The notes: a model not told the origin generated them from the letters alone. A DNA stretch of 64,000 nt from Neisseria leonii (GCF_028776105.2 NZ_CP145606.1:1798001-1862000); one strand, 5' to 3'; shown: positions 53,820 through 62,294, numbered from the stretch's first letter. Program-made: numbers and translations.

Positions 53820-55238
53820 TTACCAGATATCCGATTTGATCCGGCGTTTCAGACTGGGGTGTTCCGACAGTTTGAATTCGGGTTCTTTGCCCATGCGCAG
53901 TTTGGCCTGATAGTCTTTCAGCAGCAGCAGAACCAGCGGGCTGAGTGCCAGAATGGCCATCAGGTTGATGGCGGCCATGGTGCCCATGGCCAGATCGGCC
54001 ATGTCCCATACCAGCGGCACTTTCGCCACCGCGCCGAAATACACCATGCCCAGCACGGCCATGCGGAAAACGGCCAGGAACAGGCGGTTGCCGCTGATAA
54101 ACTGGATATTCGATTCGGCATAGGCATAGTTGCCGATGATGGTGGAAAACGCGAACAGGAACAGGATAACGGCCAGGAAATCCGCGCCCCATGCGCCGAC
54201 GTGTTCGACAATGGCCGCCTGCGTCAGCTGCACGCCGGTCAGCGGGGTGTCGGCGGACGGTACGCCGGAGAGCAGCAGCAGGAACGCGGTACACGAGCAG
54301 ACGATGATGGTGTCGATAAACACGCCCAGCATTTGAATCATGCCCTGTGAGACGGGGTGTTTGACATCGGCCGCTGCCGCCGCGTTCGGTGCGGAACCCT
54401 GACCGGCTTCGTTGGAATACAGGCCGCGTTTGATGCCGTTCATCATCGCGGCAGAAATCATCGAGCCGAGCAGGCCGCCGCCTGCGGCTTGAAAATCGAA
54501 GGCGGAGGAAACAATCAGGCTGAATACGCGCGGTACTTCACCCGCATTGACCACCATCACATACAGAGCCAGCAGCAGGTAAACGCCCGCCATCAGCGGT
54601 ACCACCGCTTCGGCCACGCGCGATACGCGCTTGATGCCGCCGAAGATAATCGGCGCGGCCAAAATCACCAGCGCCACACCGACGGCCTGCTTGTTCCAAC
54701 CCCAAGCCGCTTCGGTGGCCGCCACAATCGAGTTGGACTGCACGGCTTCATATACGAGGCCGAAACAGAAAATCAGGCTGACGGAAAACAGCACACCCAG
54801 CCATTTCTGGCGCAGGCCTTGGGTAATGTAGTAGGCGGGGCCGCCGCGGAAAGCCCCGTTTTGGGGATCGCGGATTTTGAACAGCTGCGCCAGCGACGAT
54901 TCGGCAAAGGCCGAACTCATGCCGATCAGCGCGGTAACCCACATCCAGAAGACCGCGCCGGGGCCGCCCAGCGAAACGGCAATCGCCACACCGGCGATAT
55001 TGCCCACGCCCACGCGGCTGGCCAAACCGGTGGCAAAAGCCTGGAACGGGGTAATCGCATCGGGATTGCCGCTGCTGCGCCCGCCGAGCATTTCCCGGAT
55101 ACTGCGGCCGAGCAGGCGGAATTGGACAAAACCCGTGCTGATCGTGAAAAACAGGCCGACGCCCAGCAAAAGGTAAATCAGGCCGTCCCACAGCGGGCCG
55201 TTGATGCTGTTTACCGCTTCGTGAATGGTTTCATACAT
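53820..55238 (-). CDS. Sodium:alanine symporter (AGCS family)
   Basis: A 472-aa AGCS transporter importing alanine or glycine with Na+. Motifs are FQAFATGLASRVGVGNIAGVAIAVSLGGPGAVFWMW, FRGGPAYYI, GIKRGLYSNEAGQGSAPNAAA and FAFSTIIGNYAYAE. About 11 membrane segments. The ATG at 55238 (MYETIHEAVNSINGPLWDG) is the family start; the frame stays open further upstream across a DUS (55286-55297) without similarity. Convergent with the LprI lipoprotein gene. Confidence 0.93.
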   Translation of the reverse strand: MYETIHEAVNSINGPLWDGLIYLLLGVGLFFTISTGFVQFRLLGRSIREMLGGRSSGNPDAITPFQAFATGLASRVGVGNIAGVAIAVSLGGPGAVFWMWVTALIGMSSAFAESSLAQLFKIRDPQNGAFRGGPAYYITQGLRQKWLGVLFSVSLIFCFGLVYEAVQSNSIVAATEAAWGWNKQAVGVALVILAAPIIFGGIKRVSRVAEAVVPLMAGVYLLLALYVMVVNAGEVPRVFSLIVSSAFDFQAAGGGLLGSMISAAMMNGIKRGLYSNEAGQGSAPNAAAAADVKHPVSQGMIQMLGVFIDTIIVCSCTAFLLLLSGVPSADTPLTGVQLTQAAIVEHVGAWGADFLAVILFLFAFSTIIGNYAYAESNIQFISGNRLFLAVFRMAVLGMVYFGAVAKVPLVWDMADLAMGTMAAINLMAILALSPLVLLLLKDYQAKLRMGKEPEFKLSEHPSLKRRIKSDIW

Positions 55239-55398
55239 AATCTGGCTCTCAAACAGGCCGCCGGCGGCGGCAAAGGAAACAAAACAGGCCGTCTGAAAAC
55301 GGCTGCTGTCGGAAAAGCTGCGTATTTTAATCGATTTCACACAAAATCGCGCTGTCTTTACGTTGTGCCGCCAAAAAAGCCGCACCGGACGCGGTGAC

Positions 55399-56337
55399 TC
55401 AGCCGTCCGTTTCCAGAGACAGCACACTCAGGCCGGGCAGGCTGGCGAAGCCCTCGTCGCGCACAATCTGGCAGAAGTTTTCCAGATAGGTTTTGCCCGA
55501 ATCTTCTTCGCGCACGGCGGCATACAGATTGCTTTGCAGACCGCCGGCGGTAATCCGGCGCGAAACCACATAGCCTTTTTCCAGATAGGGCATGACCGTC
55601 CAATAAGGCAGGGCGGCAATGCCCCGCCGGCTGGCTACCAGCTGGATAATGGCGATGGTCAGCTCGCTGTTGCGCCGCGCGGGATTGATGCCCTGCGGCA
55701 GCAGTACTTTGCGGATCAGGTCGAGCATATCGTCGGGCACGGGGTAGGTAATCAGGGTTTCACCGGCGAAATCGGCCGCTTCCCACACTGCTTTGTCCGC
55801 CAACGGGTGCTCTTCGGCACAGATGCCCACCATTTCATAAGAAAACAGCGGGCGGTAGGCAATGCCCGGCTGGGGCAGTGCTTCGGAAACAATGGCCAGA
55901 TCGGCACGGTGGGTCAGCAGCAGTCCGACCGGATCGACATGAAAGCCGGACACAATGTCCAACTCCACCTGCGGCCACAGCGGGCGGAAAATACCCATGG
56001 CGGGCATCAGCCAGTCGAAGCAGGTGTGGCACTCCACCGCCAGCCGCAACTCACCCGCTTCGCCTTCGATAATCTGTGCCATATCGCGCTCGGCCGCCGC
56101 CACCTGAGGCAGCAGATCGCGCGCCAGTTGCAGCAGGCGCTCGCCCGCAGGGGTAAAGCGCAGCGGGTTGGATTTGCGTTCGAACAGCGGTGTTTCGTAA
56201 TGGTTTTCCAGCAGGCGGATTTGGTGCGACAGGGCGGACTGGGTCAGGAAAACCCGTTTGGCCGCCAGGGAAACGCTGCCGGTTTCTTCCAGAGCCAGCA
56301 GGGTTTTGAGGTGGCGCAGTTCGATAATCGAATCCAT
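55399..56337 (-). CDS. metR: LysR-family regulator, MetR-like
   Basis: A 312-aa LysR protein. The N-terminal winged helix (IELRHLKTLLALEETGSVSLAAKRVFLTQSALSHQIRLLE) is followed by an effector domain. The stretches ERKSNPLRFTPAGERLLQLA, LRLAVECHTCFDWLMPAM, WPQVELDIVSGFHVDP, LITYPV and RRGIAALPYW closely follow E. coli MetR, the homocysteine-responsive activator of methionine genes. No met gene is adjacent; the neighbours are an AGCS symporter and cstA. The ATG at 56337 is chosen over a TTG at 56370. Confidence 0.85.
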   Translation of the reverse strand: MDSIIELRHLKTLLALEETGSVSLAAKRVFLTQSALSHQIRLLENHYETPLFERKSNPLRFTPAGERLLQLARDLLPQVAAAERDMAQIIEGEAGELRLAVECHTCFDWLMPAMGIFRPLWPQVELDIVSGFHVDPVGLLLTHRADLAIVSEALPQPGIAYRPLFSYEMVGICAEEHPLADKAVWEAADFAGETLITYPVPDDMLDLIRKVLLPQGINPARRNSELTIAIIQLVASRRGIAALPYWTVMPYLEKGYVVSRRITAGGLQSNLYAAVREEDSGKTYLENFCQIVRDEGFASLPGLSVLSLETDG

Positions 56338-56434
56338 GGCGGGATACTCGGCGAAAGTAAAATCAGGCAAGAATATTAAAATAATTCATGCGGAACAGGC
56401 AAACCGGTTGTGCAGGGTGTATTCCGGCATGAAT

Positions 56435-56473
56435 AGGCCGTCTGAAACAGGGGAATGCCGTTTCAGACGGCCT
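56435..56473. terminator. Inverted DUS pair between metR and cstA
   Basis: AGGCCGTCTGAA (56435-56446) and reverse complement (56462-56473) in the divergent gap, followed by TTTT. It lies upstream of both genes, so it may only be an uptake site or insulate cstA. Confidence 0.5.
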
Positions 56474-56574
56474 TTTGGTCCGACATAATGTAAAAAATGC
56501 GCAAGTCCGGCGAAAAATCCAGATAATACGGCTTTACGTATTTTATTTTGTCAAAATAATAGAGGAGGGCGGAA

Positions 56575-58242
56575 ATGAGTGCCGTTTTTCTGTTGATAGT
56601 CGGTTTGGTGCTGATGGCCTGCGGCTATTTTTTCTATTCGCGCTTTGTGGCGCAGAAAATCCTGCGTCTGGATCCCGATTTCAAAACCCCCGCGCACGAG
56701 TTGAACGACGGTGTGGATTTTGTGCCGACCAATAAATATGTTTTGTGGGGACACCATTTTACTTCGGTGGCCGGTGCCGCGCCGATTGTCGGACCGGCCA
56801 TTGCCGTATTCTGGGGCTGGCTGCCCGCTTTTGTATGGGTGGTGCTGGGGACGGTGTTTCTGGCGGGCGTGCACGATATGTCGGCCGTGTGGGCGTCGGT
56901 ACGCAATAAAGGCCAGTCCATCGGCTCGATTGCCGGTTCGGCCGTCAATGCGCGCACGCGCAGCCTGTTTATGATTGTGATTTTCCTGCTGCTGCTGATG
57001 GTGAACGCCGTTTTTGCCGTGGTGATTGCGGGTATGATGATTAAAACGCCCTCGGCGGTGCTGCCGGTGTGGGGGGCGCTGGCGGTGGCGTTTGTGGTGG
57101 GGCAGTGTATCTACCGCCTGAAAATGAATCTGCTGTGGGTGTCGATTATCGGCGTGGTGTCGCTCTATACGCTGATTTATCTGGGTCCGCTGTTCCCGAT
57201 TGCCCTGCCGGAAACCGTATTCGGCCTGCCCGCCAATGCGGTGTGGATTATCCTGCTGTTTGTCTATGCCGCCGTGGCTTCTCTGCTGCCTGTTTGGATG
57301 CTGTTGCAGCCGCGCGACTATATCAACGGCCTGCAACTGTTTGTCGGCCTGTTCGTGCTGTATGCGGCGATTTTTTTGGTCAGCCCCGATGTGGTTGCGC
57401 CTGCCGTCAATGACAATGTACCGGCCGGTACGCCGCCGATTATGCCGCTGCTCTTTGTTACGATTGCCTGCGGTGCGATTTCGGGTTTTCACGGTTTGGT
57501 ATCCAGCGGCACCACTTCCAAACAGGTGGACCGTGAAACCGACAGCCGTTTTGTCGGCTATTTCGGTGCGATGGGGGAAGGTATGCTGGCCTTGGCGGCC
57601 ATTCTGGCCGCGACGGCGGGTTTCGCCACATTGGCCGACTGGCAGGCGGTGTACAGCAAATTCGGTGCGGGCGGTATGGGCGCATTTATCGACGGCGGTG
57701 CGGCGATTATGAACGAGGGCATCGGCCTGTCGCCCGAATTGTCGGCCACTATGCTGACGGTAATGGCCGCCCTGTTTGCCGGTACCACCATGGACACCGG
57801 CGTGCGCCTGCAACGCTATATTTTTCAGGAATGGGGTGAGATGTACGGCATCCGTTCGTTCCAAAAAGGTTCGGTGGCCACGCTTTTGGCGGTGGGTACC
57901 TGTGCGCTGCTGGCATTCGGTGCGGGCGGTTTGAAAGGCGACGGCGGTATGCTGATTTGGCCGCTGTTCGGTACCACCAACCAATTGATGGCGGGGCTGA
58001 CCCTGCTGGTCGTTACCGTGATTCTGCTCAAAGCCGGGCGAAAAGTGTGGGTAACGCTGATTCCGATGGCCTTTCTGCTGCTGGTGAGCATTCTGGCACT
58101 GCTGCTACAACTGAAATCGTTCTATGCCGGGGGCAAGTGGCTGCTGGTGGTGCTGGATGCCGTCATCTTGGTATGCTCGATTCTGGTGTCGCTGGAATGT
58201 GTATCCGTACTGAAACGCGAATGGCCGAAAAAGCGTGCCTGA
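56575..58242 (+). CDS. cstA: CstA-family carbon starvation protein / pyruvate-type transporter
   Basis: A 555-aa multi-pass membrane protein. CstA features are YSRFVAQKILRLDPDFKTPAHELNDGVDFVPTNKYVLWGHHFTSVAGAAPIVGPAIAVFWGW, GAISGFHGLVSSGTTSKQ and FAGTTMDTGVRLQRYIFQEWG. It is clearly shorter than E. coli CstA (about 700 aa), so it belongs to a short branch. CstA proteins take up pyruvate or peptides in starvation. GAGGAGGG Shine-Dalgarno at about 56562. The stop overlaps the next ATG (ATGA), tying it to the two following genes. Confidence 0.9.
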   Translation: MSAVFLLIVGLVLMACGYFFYSRFVAQKILRLDPDFKTPAHELNDGVDFVPTNKYVLWGHHFTSVAGAAPIVGPAIAVFWGWLPAFVWVVLGTVFLAGVHDMSAVWASVRNKGQSIGSIAGSAVNARTRSLFMIVIFLLLLMVNAVFAVVIAGMMIKTPSAVLPVWGALAVAFVVGQCIYRLKMNLLWVSIIGVVSLYTLIYLGPLFPIALPETVFGLPANAVWIILLFVYAAVASLLPVWMLLQPRDYINGLQLFVGLFVLYAAIFLVSPDVVAPAVNDNVPAGTPPIMPLLFVTIACGAISGFHGLVSSGTTSKQVDRETDSRFVGYFGAMGEGMLALAAILAATAGFATLADWQAVYSKFGAGGMGAFIDGGAAIMNEGIGLSPELSATMLTVMAALFAGTTMDTGVRLQRYIFQEWGEMYGIRSFQKGSVATLLAVGTCALLAFGAGGLKGDGGMLIWPLFGTTNQLMAGLTLLVVTVILLKAGRKVWVTLIPMAFLLLVSILALLLQLKSFYAGGKWLLVVLDAVILVCSILVSLECVSVLKREWPKKRA

Positions 58243-58505
58243 TGATGTGGCGGAAAAAATGGCGGGCCTTTGCCGACGGGCTGCATGAGTTTTACCACGC
58301 ACCTTACCGGCAGATGCTGTCCCGCGCCTACCGCGACGAGCAGGATTTGTTCATGCTGATGGTGTTTGCAGAAAGTTTGGGCGTACCCAACCCGATGACG
58401 TTCTACACCCTCGAACTGCAACCCCTGCTGATGGAAGAGTTTCACGACTGGCATATGCGTATGGGTATGCCGCATTCGCCGCTTGACCGTTTCGGGTGCT
58501 GCTGA
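58242..58505 (+). CDS. Small CC-terminal protein (cory-CC-star type) linked to CstA
   Basis: An 87-aa protein starting MMWRKKWRAFADGLHEFYHAPY and ending in a Cys-Cys pair (LDRFGCC) right before the stop. It has a conserved-looking NPMTFYTLELQPLLMEEFHDWHMRMG helix. It matches what I recall as the cory-CC-star family, found with CstA and an ArsA-like ATPase. It may play the role that small YbdD-type proteins play beside E. coli CstA; that is inference. Overlaps both neighbours by 1 bp. Confidence 0.7.
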   Translation: MMWRKKWRAFADGLHEFYHAPYRQMLSRAYRDEQDLFMLMVFAESLGVPNPMTFYTLELQPLLMEEFHDWHMRMGMPHSPLDRFGCC

Positions 58506-59521
58506 TGGATGTGCTGCTGCAAGAGGCTTCGCAAAAAAAGCTGCTGTTTGTCGGCGGTAAGGGCGGGGTGGGAAAAACCACCCATGCTGCCGCTTTGGCC
58601 TGCCGTCTGGCCGATGCCGGGCGGCAGGTTTTACTGGTTTCCACCGATCCGGCGCACAGCTTGGGCGATGTGCTGGATGTGCCTTTGTCGGGTACGGTGC
58701 GCGCGCTCGGCGGCGGGTTGTCGGCGGTGGAACTCAATCCCGCGCAGATTACCGACCGCCATTTCGAGCGCGTGGCCGAAACCGTAGCCGCCTATACCCG
58801 GCCGGAAATGGTCGGCCAAATGCGCCGTCATCTCGATGCGGCCAAGGCTTCGCCGGGCGCGGAAGAGGCCGCCCTGCTGGAAGCGGTGTGCGGCTTTGTG
58901 GTAAACCACCGCATCATGGGCTTTGATCAAGTGGTGTTCGATACCGCACCCACCGGCCACACGCTGCGCCTGTTGGAGCTGCCGCAGATGATGGCGGCAT
59001 GGACGGACGGCCTGCTGGCACAGCAGGGACGGCAGAACGCGCTGCGCGAAGCCGCCCTGCCGTTCTGGCGGCGCAGCGGGCGGGAACAGACGCTGTTGAG
59101 TGAAACCAAACACAGCCGCTGGCAGAAAGCGGCAGACGTACTGGCCAGGCGGCGCGAACTGTTCGAGCGGGCGGGGCGGCTGTTGGCAGACGCGGCAAAT
59201 ACGTCGATTGTGCTGGTTATGGTGCCCGAAATGCTGCCCTTGGCCGAAACCCGCCGAGCTTTGGCACAGCTGGCGCATTTTGGTTTGCCGTGCCGCCATG
59301 TCATTGTGAATCAGATGATGGTGGCGCAGGCGGACGATTCGCCGTTCTGGCAGCAGCGTTACCGCCGTCAGGCCGACATCATGCGGCAGATCGGGCGCGA
59401 TTTGGCCGCCGTTACCCGCCACCATTACGCTCTTCAAGCCGAAGATATCCGAGGCCGTGCGGCCTTGCAGGCGTTTTCGCAGGCGGCATATTTGGGCAGC
59501 GACCTGCCGCAGGCCGTCTGA
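58505..59521 (+). CDS. ArsA/GET3-family ATPase
   Basis: A 338-aa single-domain P-loop ATPase. The deviant Walker A is GGKGGVGKTT near residues 17-26, followed by VSTDPAHSLGDVLDVPL and the ArsA switch motif FDTAPTGHTLRLLELP; VNQMM suits the nucleotide-base pocket. ArsA-type ATPases drive arsenite pumps or insert tail-anchored proteins, but no arsB or arsR is near. Coupling to cstA and the CC protein suggests assembly or regulation of the transporter. The stop comes from a DUS (GCC GTC TGA). Confidence 0.85.
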   Translation: MDVLLQEASQKKLLFVGGKGGVGKTTHAAALACRLADAGRQVLLVSTDPAHSLGDVLDVPLSGTVRALGGGLSAVELNPAQITDRHFERVAETVAAYTRPEMVGQMRRHLDAAKASPGAEEAALLEAVCGFVVNHRIMGFDQVVFDTAPTGHTLRLLELPQMMAAWTDGLLAQQGRQNALREAALPFWRRSGREQTLLSETKHSRWQKAADVLARRRELFERAGRLLADAANTSIVLVMVPEMLPLAETRRALAQLAHFGLPCRHVIVNQMMVAQADDSPFWQQRYRRQADIMRQIGRDLAAVTRHHYALQAEDIRGRAALQAFSQAAYLGSDLPQAV

Positions 59522-59556
59522 ATCGGGCGGGACCGGCAGCCGTTTTCAGACGGCCT
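59511..59556. terminator. Inverted DUS pair after the ArsA-type gene
   Basis: AGGCCGTCTGAA (59511-59522, including the stop codon) and reverse complement (59545-59556), 22-nt loop. Confidence 0.6.
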
Positions 59557-59622
59557 GCGGCGGGGTACGGACGGTTGGCGGTCAGGATAATATATTGTGC
59601 GGAGCTTGCCGCATGGCGGCCG

Positions 59623-59655
59623 GGTCGTCTGAAAGCGATGCTTTTCAGACGGCCT
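59623..59655. repeat. DUS pair with a variant GGTCGTCTGAA arm
   Basis: GGTCGTCTGAA (59623-59633) faces a standard reverse AG-DUS (59644-59655). The left arm matches the AGGTCGTCTGAA dialect described for the N. mucosa/sicca group except for its first base. Confidence 0.7.
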
Positions 59656-59703
59656 GATAACTTTTTATCCCGTTTTCCCTTGCCGGACAGAATGAAAGAT
59701 TCT

Positions 59704-59732
59704 TTGGCGGCGGCGGCGTTTTTCTCTACAAT
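59704..59732 (+). promoter_or_regulatory. Predicted promoter of the amino-acid ABC transporter operon
   Basis: TTGGCG, 17-nt spacer, TACAAT, 35 nt before the ATG of the binding-protein gene. Confidence 0.6.
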
Positions 59733-59766
59733 TCCCGCTTTGTTGATTCAAAAGTAAGGACTTCCC

Positions 59767-60609
59767 ATGTTGAAACACACCCTGATGACTGCCGCCGCCG
59801 TATTTGCACTGGCTGCCTGCGGCAAAAGCGGGTCGGCCGCGCAAACCGTCCCCGCTTCCGATGCGTCTGCCCAAACCGCCGCTGCCGACGGTAACAGCCT
59901 GATTGCCCGCCTCAACAATAAAGGTGTGATTACCGTCGGTACGGAAGGTACGTACGCGCCTTTCACTTACCGCGACCAAAACGGCAAACTGACCGGTTAC
60001 GATGTGGAAGTAACCCGCGCGGTGGCCGACAAACTGGGGATTACAGTGGAATTTAAAGAAACCCAGTGGGATTCCATGCTGGCCGGTTTGAAAGCCGGAC
60101 GTTTCGATTTGGTGGCCAACCAAGTGGCACTCACCACCCCGGAGCGTCAGGCTGCGTTTGACAAGGCAGTGCCTTACAGTTGGAGCGGCCCGATGATGCT
60201 CGGCCGTCAGGACGAAACCCGCGTGACTGCGCTCGAAAGCATTAAAGGCCTCAAAGCCGCGCAAACCCTGAGCAGCAATTACGGCGAAATGGCCGTGGCG
60301 GCCGGTGCCGAAATCGTGCCGGTGGACGGCATGGCGCAGGCATTGACGCTGGTGCAGCAGAAGCGTGCCGATGTTACGCTGAACGATACCCTGTCGCTGC
60401 TGGACTTTTTGAAGAAAAACCCCGATTCCGGCCTGAAAACCGTCTGGCAGGCCGGTGCCGACAAGAAAGTCGGTGCGGGTCTGATTCTGAACAAAGGTCA
60501 GGACGAGGCTTTGGCGAAAATCAACGAGGCAATGGATGCGCTGCATCAGGACGGCACACTGGGCAGATTGAGCGAAGAATTTTTCGGCCAAGATGTCAGC
60601 AAACGTTAA
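59767..60609 (+). CDS. Amino-acid (cystine-type) ABC transporter, substrate-binding lipoprotein
   Basis: A 280-aa lipoprotein with lipobox LAAC (Cys18), a low-complexity Ala/Ser/Thr linker, then a family-3 solute-binding domain: GVITVGTEGTYAPFTYRDQNGKLTGYDVEVTRAVADKLG, FKETQWDSMLAGLKAGRFDLVANQVALTTPERQ. The order binding protein-permease-ATPase and the sequence resemble the neisserial cystine system. The ligand is inferred as cystine or a related amino acid. Shine-Dalgarno AAGGA. Confidence 0.88.
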   Translation: MLKHTLMTAAAVFALAACGKSGSAAQTVPASDASAQTAAADGNSLIARLNNKGVITVGTEGTYAPFTYRDQNGKLTGYDVEVTRAVADKLGITVEFKETQWDSMLAGLKAGRFDLVANQVALTTPERQAAFDKAVPYSWSGPMMLGRQDETRVTALESIKGLKAAQTLSSNYGEMAVAAGAEIVPVDGMAQALTLVQQKRADVTLNDTLSLLDFLKKNPDSGLKTVWQAGADKKVGAGLILNKGQDEALAKINEAMDALHQDGTLGRLSEEFFGQDVSKR

Positions 60610-60619
60610 AACGCGCCTT

Positions 60620-60653
60620 TTCAGACGGCCTGCCGTGATGGAGGCCGTCTGAA
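60620..60653. terminator. Inverted DUS pair after the binding-protein gene
   Basis: Reverse DUS (60620-60631) then forward AGGCCGTCTGAA (60642-60653), 10-nt loop. The first of two hairpins in this gap. Confidence 0.55.
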
Positions 60654-60691
60654 AACGGTATCCGCCGTTTGATAAACAAAGGTTTTTCCGC

Positions 60692-60726
60692 CAGACTGCC
60701 GGTGTGCCGGCGGTCTGCCGTTTTTT
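60692..60726 (+). terminator. Internal terminator/attenuator before the permease gene
   Basis: CAGACTGCCGG-TGTG-CCGGCGGTCTG, an 11-bp stem with one G-T wobble, then CCG and six T. It probably lowers permease and ATPase transcription relative to the binding protein. Confidence 0.65.
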
Positions 60727-60763
60727 GTTCCAACCGATTTTTTCCAACCGAAACGAGCCGCCT

Positions 60764-61477
60764 GTGCATGATTTTCTCGCTTCCCTCCCGTTTATGACCG
60801 GTGCGCGCGCCGAGCTGGTGATGAGCGCGTTCTGGCCGATGGTCAAGGCCGGTGTGCTGATTTCTTTTCCGCTGGCGGCCGCGTCTTTTGCCGTCGGCAT
60901 GCTGATTGCGCTGGCCGTGGCGCTGGTGCGCGTATCGCCTGCGCGCGGCTGGGTGCAGGCGGTACTGCTGAGCCTGGTCAAAGCCTATGTTTCCATGATA
61001 CGCGGCACGCCGCTGCTGGTGCAGATTTCGATTGTGTTTTACGGTCTGCCCGCCATCGGTATTTTTATCGACCCGATTCCGGCCGCCATTATCGGCTTTT
61101 CGCTCAATACCGGCGCGTATGCTTCCGAAACCATACGCGCGGCGATTTTGTCCGTGCCCAAAGGGCAGTGGGAGGCCGGTTTTTCCATCGGTATGAGTTA
61201 TATGCAGACCTTCCGCCGCATCATCGCGCCGCAGGCGTTCCGCGTGGCCGTGCCGCCGTTGAGCAACGATTTTATCGGCCTGTTCAAAAACACTTCGCTT
61301 GCTTCGGTGGTGACGGTAACCGAGCTGTTCCGCGTGGCGCAGCAGTATGCCAACCTGTCTTACGACTTTTTGCCGGTGTATATCGAGGCGGGTGTGATTT
61401 ACTGGTGTTTCTGCGCGGTGCTGTTTATGGTTCAGGCGCGTATCGAACGCCGCTTCAACCGCCATGCGGTCAAATAA
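60764..61477 (+). CDS. Amino-acid ABC transporter permease
   Basis: A 237-aa HisM/GlnP-type permease with about five membrane segments. The EAA-loop motif SETIRAAILSVPKGQWEAGFSIGMSYMQTFRRIIAPQAFRVAVPPLSNDFIGLFKNTSLASVV and the N-terminal ISMIRGTPLLVQ-like segment are clear. The start is taken as GTG 60764 (MHDFLASLPFMTGARAEL), with an ACGAG stretch upstream; ATG 60794 is an alternative. It pairs with the downstream ATPase. Confidence 0.88.
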   Translation: MHDFLASLPFMTGARAELVMSAFWPMVKAGVLISFPLAAASFAVGMLIALAVALVRVSPARGWVQAVLLSLVKAYVSMIRGTPLLVQISIVFYGLPAIGIFIDPIPAAIIGFSLNTGAYASETIRAAILSVPKGQWEAGFSIGMSYMQTFRRIIAPQAFRVAVPPLSNDFIGLFKNTSLASVVTVTELFRVAQQYANLSYDFLPVYIEAGVIYWCFCAVLFMVQARIERRFNRHAVK

Positions 61478-61489
61478 ACGGAGGCAGTC

Positions 61490-62236
61490 ATGATACGTAT
61501 CCGCAATATCCACAAACAGTTCGGCGGCAGCCATATTCTGCGCGGCATCGATTTGGACGTGCGCAAAGGTGAAGTGGTGGTGGTTTTGGGGCCGTCCGGT
61601 TCGGGAAAAACCACCTTCCTGCGCTGTCTGAACGCATTGGAAATGCCCGAGCAGGGGCAGATTGATTTTGGCGGCACTGCACCGCTGAGCATCGATTTCG
61701 GTAAAAAGCCGTCCAAAAAAGATGTGTTGGCACTGCGGCGCAAATCGGGCATGGTGTTTCAGCAGTACAATCTGTTTCCGCACAAAACCGCGCTGGAAAA
61801 CATCACCGAAGGGCCGGTCAATGTGCAGGGCAAAGACAAAGCGCAGGCGAGCGGCGAAGCCTTGCGGCTGCTGGAAAAAGTCGGCCTGTCGGACAAGGCG
61901 GAACTCTATCCGCACCAATTGTCCGGCGGCCAGCAGCAGCGGGTGGGCATTGCCCGCGCGCTGGCCTTGCAGCCGGATTTGATGCTGTTCGACGAACCGA
62001 CTTCGGCTCTGGATCCCGAGCTGGTGCAGGACGTGCTCGATGCGATGAAACAGCTGGCCGAAGAGGGGCTGACCATGATTGTGGTAACCCACGAAATCAA
62101 ATTCGCGCTGGACGTGGCCGATACTGTGGTGGTGATGGACGGCGGCGTGATTGTCGAGCAGGGCGCGCCGCAACAGCTGCTCAACCGGCCGCAGCACGAG
62201 CGTACCCGCCGCTTTTTGAGCCGCATCGAGAAATAA
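61490..62236 (+). CDS. Amino-acid ABC transporter ATP-binding protein
   Basis: A 248-aa GlnQ/HisP-type ATPase. Walker [17 protein letters not shown]-loop [17 protein letters not shown], signature [19 protein letters not shown], Walker [15 protein letters not shown] and the H-loop VVTHEI are all complete. It has an extra stretch ([16 protein letters not shown]) before the Q-loop that is seen in cystine-type ATPases. GGAGG Shine-Dalgarno, 12 bp after the permease gene. Confidence 0.93.
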   Translation: MIRIRNIHKQFGGSHILRGIDLDVRKGEVVVVLGPSGSGKTTFLRCLNALEMPEQGQIDFGGTAPLSIDFGKKPSKKDVLALRRKSGMVFQQYNLFPHKTALENITEGPVNVQGKDKAQASGEALRLLEKVGLSDKAELYPHQLSGGQQQRVGIARALALQPDLMLFDEPTSALDPELVQDVLDAMKQLAEEGLTMIVVTHEIKFALDVADTVVVMDGGVIVEQGAPQQLLNRPQHERTRRFLSRIEK

Positions 62237-62261
62237 ACCGCCCTTGCCGATTGCTGACGAA

Positions 62262-62294
62262 AGGCCGTCTGAAAACCCCTGTTTCAGACGGCCT
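62262..62294 (+). terminator. Inverted DUS terminator of the ABC operon
   Basis: AGGCCGTCTGAA (62262-62273) and reverse complement (62283-62294), 9-nt loop, followed by TTTTT. Confidence 0.82.

Noticed and set aside
51313..54294. A 993-codon minus-strand frame across gltS and the LprI lipoprotein
   Set aside because: It is antisense to two well-supported genes, and its composition (Arg, His, Gln) is typical of a mirror frame.
54357..55397. A long 346-codon plus-strand frame opposite the AGCS symporter
   Set aside because: It is the shadow of the symporter on the other strand, His/Gln/Arg-rich with no domain. GC-rich Neisseria genes often leave such antisense frames open.
58505..59521. Arsenite efflux ATPase (arsA) as a literal function
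   Set aside because: No arsB, arsC, arsD or arsR is adjacent, and the gene has a single ATPase domain in a cstA operon, so only the family name is used.
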